Assembly (NCBI GenBank): GCA_033065855.1 | Contig: JAVXUO010002532.1 | Span: 1-64,000 of the forward strand | Source of the DNA: Escallonia rubra | Lineage: Eukaryota; Streptophyta; Magnoliopsida; Escalloniales; Escalloniaceae | Length of the DNA: 64,000 bases | Reading direction: 5' to 3' | Shown: positions 58,001 to 64,000 of the stretch, one piece after another | How positions within the stretch are numbered: position 1 is the first letter of the stretch | Layout of the letters: every line of letters starts with the position of its first letter | The notes under the pieces: model-generated | What the model was told of the DNA's origin: nothing | Database searches by the model: none | The model's input: only the letters and a program-made list of their open reading frames with translations | Translations under genes and position numbers: made by a program

Positions 58001-60737
58001 TGTCATAGCCGTCGGGTAGTTGACTAATGAAGTTGTGTGCATTGGCAGCTTTAGCTGCACGAATTACCTCATCCATCGCACCACCTTCTTTTCCAAAAAG
58101 GATATTTTCTCTTATGGAGGTTGCAAAGAGTACAGGCTCTTGGCTAACCAGGCCTATCTGGGACCGTAACCATTTCAGTTGAAGTGCTTTTGTGTTAATC
58201 CCGTCAAGTAGAATTTCTCCTGTGATGGGATCGTAGAACCGTTCTAGCAGTGAGATTATTGTAGATTTTCCGCAACCACTACCTCCCACCAATCCTACAG
58301 TTTGGTTGGCCATCACTCTGAGGCTGAAATTTTGGAGTACCATATGCTCAGGTCTTGAAGGATATGCAAAACCAACATCCTGGAACTCCAATTCGCCTAA
58401 AACATCATCGATTGTTTTGCCTCGCTGATCTTCAGAATCTATAGTTGGAACTCGCTCAATCATGTCAGAAATCAAGGATGCAGAGACTGCTGCTTCTGCG
58501 AAGAACTTGACGTTGAGCAGACAACCCCCAAGTCCGCTGCAAAAACAGGTAAGCATGAGCGTCTGATAGCAGTGGTTTTTTGATAGGTGGTATTTTAGTG
58601 ATAAGTTCCATTCCGGCAGCTCAACTGTTTGATTTTGGTGGTCTAGAGAATTGAGAAAAAGAAGACAGAGAAGAGGAGATTTTCCGTTTGCTTGTTTTAG
58701 AGAAGAAGTTGAGAGAAGGGAAGGAAAAAACAATGCGACTTGCCCATTTTCTTCTCTGCGTTTATACCTCAAACATTGTACTCTACATATCACCTCACCT
58801 CTAAGAGAAAGTTTTGAGCACCTCATGAGATGTATTATCTCGCCTAATGAGACCGAACATGTCATGGATTTTCCATGAGAGGAAGCTTAAAGAAGGTACT
58901 AGCTTGCGTAAAGTGATAATAGGCTACACGAGAAGGCAGCAACTTGTTTTACACCAAGGTAGCCTTTTCCTTTCGAAATTATTGTGTCGTTTCTTTGTAT
59001 CAAGTACTTCCATGACCATGGTTTGGTGAATCCACAGGGTCATTGGTCATCGAAGAATTTAAGTTAGAATACGATATTTAGTGCATGGACTTACAGCCCT
59101 CCAACGACGATGCAAACGCCTGCTGTGAAGACATCCCCACCCTTTGCTCCCTTCTCAGTGACTAAGATGCTGCCATACCAGGCTTGGAAAGACCAGACAG
59201 CAAAAGCTATGCCAACACTGCCAATGGCTAACCCCTTCACAAGTCCTTGTTTGACCCCAATCTGCAAACTTTGATCTAATGCTTCCGAAAATCTTTGTTT
59301 TGTTTGACTCTCACCACCGTAAGAGAACACTGTCCTGATTGATGAAAATGCTTGCTCGGCTATCCAGCCGGCAACTCCATATGTTTCTTGCATTTGCTTC
59401 CCAAGCTCAGCTAGCAGCTTCCCATAAATGATTCCAGGGATGATCAATAGTGACAATGCTGGAATGGCAACGATTGCCAGTTTCCAACATAGGTACAACG
59501 CTACCACTTCAGAACTAATGAAGGTTGACATATTCATGATGGAGTTTGGCATCTGCATCAACAAAGAAACTTCATAAGAAATTAATGCCATGTACAAGTA
59601 ATTATTTGGCTGGAAGATGCACCTTCTCGCTCAGAACTCCTTGAATGATGAGAGTATCAGCTGAAACGCTTGATACAACTTGGTATGTTGTTGAATTTCC
59701 ATTTTGCTTATCATGGAAACCAACATCTTGCCTTAACACTGCCCTTAAATATTTCCTACGCAGGCGAGAAGTTTGCCTCTCAGCAGTGCGAGCCCAACAG
59801 AATCCTTCTGTTACAAGAAGAGATACAAAAATCGAAGAGAAATTTCAGTGTGATCAGTCTGTTTGCATCAATTTCTCTGTCTGGGTAAGATCTAAGTGTG
59901 AAATGTACAAATAAGGTCCTTAATGTTAAATTAACTCTTTATTGAATCCTGTCTCCTCTACTCCTTTCCCTGTCTGTGGCCACTGTTTGAAAGTTTATGG
60001 AGGCAGCCATATTGGTCACAAGAGACTTGGGCCTAGTTTGACATTGCTTATGCTACGATGGCTATTTCATAATCGATCACGGAAAAAGTGATTATGTCAG
60101 CAGCCCTCGAATTGCTTGTGTCAACGCGAAGATTTTTGCTTTTGGAGTCCAACACGCAAAAGCGTTTTTGTTGCCAAACGGTGGCCGAACTGCTTTTTGA
60201 AAACTAAAATGCTTGTGGGCATCTCAAAAGCACGGCCAAATTGCGCCATGTAATATACAGAAACATACTAAACACTATGCTAATGTGGGTGTTCATAATG
60301 ATGGCATTCGGATCAAATAACTACTCACCTAGAAATCCACCCACGCCGACTAACATTGCTACGTAGATCAGGTTCAAGGAATCCTGTGAATGCAAACACA
60401 AAGAAAGTGGCAAACGAGCCAAAGAAGAAAACGAACTTAACATCTTGAAACAGCATGAGCTAATTATGAGCATGCGCCTGAAGAGGTCAGGACCAACCTT
60501 AGTGATCTCATGGAGAGTAAACGAGGAATGATACTTGTTCATAATCTTACTGAGGACCAGCATGATCAGAGGCGTGGAAGATCCATCTGCGAAGCAACCA
60601 AATGATCCGAATGCCATTAGCAGCGCATCCTTGTAGTCAGAGTACTTGAAAATTGTCCGTAACAGCCCTCCTCTCTTTCTAGGTTCCACTCTTTGTTCAT
60701 TTTCTACCTGTTCTGCATGAAGGATATCCTCTCCCAT
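55100..60737 (-). CDS. full-size ABCB (MDR/P-glycoprotein) transporter, ABCB15-like, copy B
   Basis: Seven exons: 60498-60737, 60329-60383, 59623-59807, 59095-59552, 57996-58536, 55676-57546, 55100-55502. Joined 3753 nt, 1250 aa. Exons 2-5 match copy A in length exactly (55, 185, 458, 541); exons 1, 6 and 7 differ but sum to the same total. NBD1: Walker [10 protein letters not shown] (Lys403), SQEPVLF, signature ISGGQ, LLLDE, AHRLTT. NBD2: [38 protein letters not shown]. After the first signature it reads KQSIAIARA where the family has KQRIAIARA. All nucleotide-binding motifs are present. N-terminus [10 protein letters not shown] is longer than copy A by 19 residues. Introns are larger than in copy A (up to 815 bp). 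Confidence 0.92.
59940..60290. other. possible MITE remnant in intron 2 of ABCB copy B
   Basis: The interval from 'gggcctagtttgacattgc' (about 60029) to 'ttgccaaacggtggcc' (about 60171) has facing ends like plant hAT MITEs of the GGGCCTGTTTGGCA type. The TIR is too imperfect and no TSD was seen, so this is tentative. Confidence 0.3.
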
Positions 60738-61400
60738 TTTCTATCTCCCTATTAGTCTGTCCAGCCCAGATGCCAACTTTAATATGAACAAATTGTGGGG
60801 TCCAAGATACCCCTGTGGTACATCTTCTCTCAAGTTATCTAGGCTGGGATCCCAATGAATCTTTGAGTATTTTTTCCTTTGTTTTGTTGCTTCACGGATT
60901 CCTAAACGGGCATGGTGAAACAAAGTTTTGGCAGCAACGGAGAGCCCAACATCTTTTTACTGCACCAATCTTTGTCAGTAGACATTTCATTCGCGATACG
61001 CTACATAGTGATCTAATTCATCCCTTCTGCTTTCATAACACCAAAGAAATCTACCTAATGCTTGCCTTGTTGAAGGGCGTTTTAACCGTATCATGCTTCT
61101 TTGCTGCATTACTTGCAGCCCTGTAAATATGAGCAGTTTACTGCTTATTTGTGTTGATAAAGTTCTCCCCTTTCCTTAATTAGAGGAAGGGAGGATCATC
61201 TTGTAATCCTAGACGTCCCAAGCGGTAGGGAATGGTCAATGCCGACCAATCTTTGGGTACCACTTGTTCTTGTTTTTCTGATGGATACAAATCAAAGGGT
61301 ATCATTTAAGCCGGCTTTGAGAGTTTGGTAAGAGGGCAAGTTCCTTTGTTTTGAGGAATTCGCTTGTTCTCTCGTCCATCTCCGTCAAAACTTGGGTCTA
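60738..61400. other. upstream region of ABCB copy B
   Basis: Should contain the promoter on the minus strand. No convincing TATA box was picked. The plus-strand open frame 60815-61126 has no family features. Confidence 0.4.
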
Positions 61401-62431
61401 AAACTATTAGGAAAATAGCTTGGATTTGCTACGTTAATTTCAAAATAATTGATCATAAAATATGACTAAAGCAATCATGAAAATAATCAAAACTTATGAC
61501 TAACTTAAAATATATTAGACATGCAAAATAAGCATATTATAATCATACAGTTATGTATATATATATAAACAAATGTCAAGTATTATAACTAGCATGCAAT
61601 TTCAAGATATATATAGAGAATTAAAATAAATTCACGCTGGCATGTGAGAGTCGCGATAAAATCGCTGTCCTAAAGGCTTTATCGTCTCCCTACGCACGGG
61701 TTCCAACGATCGATAAATCCTCCAGGATAAAACCCAAGGCTCGCAGCGTTGCCTTCTCTATGTGTGCGTCCACAGGAAGACTGTTGAACTAGCCCGATCA
61801 AGTTGCCCAAAACCAAAAGTATATAGAATGTAGAGAGCATATAAAATATCAAGCATATGTCTTGATATGTGTGTGTTCTCCATGGTAGGAGTGGTCTCCT
61901 TTTAAAGTATGGGCAACTTTATACTGCGCAATGGGTGTAGGTGCCTTCCGGGCTTGAACCTATACTTAGTGTTGACAATTTCCATTTGAGAGAGCCATAA
62001 TGGACTACGCCTTGAATTGGGTCCCTTAACAAACTTCAATTAGTCACACACGCAATATTGATATAGGGCTTGGTTCATAGCGGGTAGCGCTGTTAAAGGC
62101 CATGCTCGCTAATCTTGATTCTCATGAGAGTCTTTAGGGATCAGCCCAGTTCCCACAGTCGTGGCCTCACGACCACTCTCATTTAGGTGAGTCCTCCAAG
62201 GGTACGTGTGACTGTATCTTGCGAAAATATCCGCCTCGGGCTCATTCAGGGTAAAACCCTTCCTTAACATCACACAAAGTAGCACTATCACCATAGGGAT
62301 GGGGAGGAGACGCTCTCCTATAAAATTAGTGCTATCATTATGAGTCACGCTCTACGGGTTGTTCCTACCCGTTGAACCTTCTTCATGGGATCTCAAATCA
62401 TGAAGGTTGGGTTACCCCCGCTGGTGACTAA
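61401..62431 (-). mobile_element. 3' non-coding region and probable LTR of the copia element
   Basis: Directly follows the pol stop on the minus strand. A candidate LTR start, TGTTAAGGGAC, is at about 62031-62021 (minus), preceded by 'attgaagt'. A TATA-like 'actttaaaagg' lies near 61900. The far LTR end and a TSD could not be placed, so the outer limits are approximate. Confidence 0.45.
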
Positions 62432-64000
62432 CTATGGGCTTAAGCCCCATCCCCTCGATGATTCAAACACACCCTTCCTGGGTAAACCTTTAGTTAAGTT
62501 ATCAGCCAAATTCTTTTCAGATCTTACAAAATTAAGAGATATCACATTTTTATTTACTAGTCCCTTGACTGACTTGTACCTTACTTGTATGTGTCTGTTC
62601 ATCTTTTTGTTCGTGTGAGACTGTTTAATAAGATCTATAACAGCTTTGCAATCACAATGCACAGATAAAACTGGTAAAGGCTTATTCACTAAAGGTATGT
62701 CTAGCAAAAGATTTCTTAACAATTCAGCCTCTGTACATGCTATATCTAAAGCGATCAACTCAGACTCCATAGTACTTCTAGAGATGATTGTTTGCTTCTT
62801 AGAACCCCAAGATATAGATCCTCCTCCTAATGTAAAAACATAACCGGTAGTAGATTTGATCTATAAACCATCGGTTATCCAATTAGCATCACTATATCCT
62901 TCTACCACATTTGGGAACCCCTGATAGCACAACGAATAATCTAATGTCCCTTTAAGATATTTAAGTACTCTCTCTAAAGCATTCCAATGCTCCATGTTAG
63001 GATTTTGGGTATAGCGACTAAGTCTCCCAACAGCATATGCTATATCAGGCCTAGTTCTATTAATGAAGTATAATAGGGATCCTATGATTTGAGAGTACTT
63101 CAATTGTGATATCGGTTCTCCCAAGTTCTTCTTTAAAGCTATACTCGAATCGTATGGAGTCTGTACAGGATTAGTATCGTAATATCCAAATTTCTTCAAC
63201 ATATTTTCTATGGCACTAGATTGACTTAATATGATCCCTTCATGAGTTTTTTCTAACGTCATTCCCAAAATTATATGAGCTTCTCCCAAATCTTTTATAT
63301 CAAAGTTCCTAGATAAATAGGTCTTCACATTCTTAACAACATCTAGATTAGTCCCAAAAATCAGTATATCATCCACATATAAGCAAAGTATGACATGTTC
63401 ACTATTATCCTCTTTATAATACAGACATTTATCATGATCATTAATCTTAAACCCATAATCTAGAATAACTTCATCAAACTTTCCATGCCATTGCTTAGGG
63501 GCTTGCTTAAGACAATAGAGTGATTTTACTAACTTGCACACTTTATTTTCCTGTCCTTTGACCTTATAACCTTCAGGTTGCTCCATATAAATTTTTAAGT
63601 CTCCATTTAGGAAAGCAGTCTTAACATCCATTTGATGTATCACTAGGTTGTGTATAGATGCTAGTGCCAACAGGGTTCTAATGGTAGTTATTCTAGCTAC
63701 AGGGGAATATGTGTCAAAGTAATATGTCCCTTGTTTTTGTGTGAACCCCTTAGCTACTAGTGTAGCTTTGTATTTTTCTATGTTCCCATCAGGTTTTAGC
63801 TTCCTTTTAAACACTCATTTGCAACCTATAGGTTTGCTTCCAGAAGGTAGATCAGATAACACCCAAGTATTATTTTGAATGATTGACTGATACTTATCAT
63901 TGATTGCTTCTTTCCAAAAAGGCGAATCTATGGATGACATAGTTTCTTGGTAAGTCTTGGGTTCTCCCTCAACTAAGTAGGTGAGATTTCCTTCTCCAAA
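62432..64000 (-). pseudogene. Ty1/copia pol remnant (reverse transcriptase and RNase H), runs off the window
   Basis: One reading frame from the window end: KTYQETMSSIDSPFWKEAI, WVLSDLPSGSKPIGCK, then reverse transcriptase with [14 protein letters not shown], catalytic [10 protein letters not shown], and RNase H with [17 protein letters not shown] and the DCKAVIDL block. Copia order and motifs are clear. Two nonsense codons interrupt an otherwise open frame: TGA at 63815-63817 (Trp expected before [10 protein letters not shown]) and TAG at 62861-62863 (between SDANW.. and the [13 protein letters not shown] segment). Integrase and gag would lie beyond 64000. With two stops it cannot make full-length Pol. 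Confidence 0.9.

Noticed and set aside
1-64000. A new multi-gene system or gene cluster
   Set aside because: The intact genes (WD40, papain-like, cystatin-like, two ABCB) are not arranged as a recognisable pathway. The protease-like and cystatin-like genes are 15 kb apart and a functional link would be speculation.

Overview
The window is nuclear DNA of a flowering plant, probably a eudicot. Evidence: spliced genes with GT-AG introns, plant-type families (JINGUBANG-like WD40 protein, small cystatin-like protein, ABCB transporters of the ABCB15-22 type), and a dense, nested background of plant transposable elements (CACTA, hAT, Ty1/copia, LINE, tRNA-type SINE, LTR blocks). The species cannot be named from sequence alone. 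All five intact genes lie on the minus strand.

Layout. 1-6.5 kb: AT-rich intergenic DNA with a decayed fragment of a vacuolar-iron-transporter-like gene (about 1213-1479) and short duplications. 6.5-7.9 kb: intronless JINGUBANG-like gene with a TATA box. 8.1-8.3 kb: SINE with target-site duplication (TSD). 8.86-11.1 kb: first of three homologous GC-rich, internally repetitive LTR-like blocks (the others at 16.1-18.0 and 36.0-37.9 kb, opposite orientation). 12.4-15.1 kb: papain-like pseudogene with a duplicated exon, carried by a 0.7-kb segmental duplication that also copied a solo LTR. 19.5-21.6 kb: non-autonomous CACTA element with its TSD. 24.3-27.1 kb: intact five-exon papain-like gene (211 aa) without signal peptide or propeptide. 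29.5-34.1 kb: three terminal-inverted-repeat (TIR) elements, one with a trinucleotide-repeat core and one holding a captured kelch-like fragment. 37.9-40.7 kb: LINE remnant with an internal inversion. 42.4-43.4 kb: three-exon cystatin-like gene whose 5' end is tandemly duplicated together with the tip of a hAT element (43.57-44.96 kb). 45.2-47.0 kb: LINE 3' remnant split by a second hAT element with a perfect 8-bp TSD. 48.3-60.7 kb: two tandem full-size ABCB transporter genes. 62.4-64.0 kb: Ty1/copia pol remnant running off the window.

Gene models. Reading splice sites by eye gave complete frames for four multi-exon genes: papain-like (5 exons, 636 nt), cystatin-like (3 exons, 510 nt) and two ABCB genes (7 exons each, 3753 nt and 1250 aa each). 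The ABCB pair shares exon lengths 55/185/458/541 for exons 2-5, showing tandem duplication of one ancestor. The papain-like gene and its broken neighbour share the same exon phases, so they too are paralogues.

I found no convincing new multi-gene system. The most unusual items are the propeptide-less, disulfide-poor papain-like protein with its decaying paralogue, the LINE whose order becomes canonical when one internal block is flipped, and the promoter and start-codon duplication next to the cystatin-like gene.
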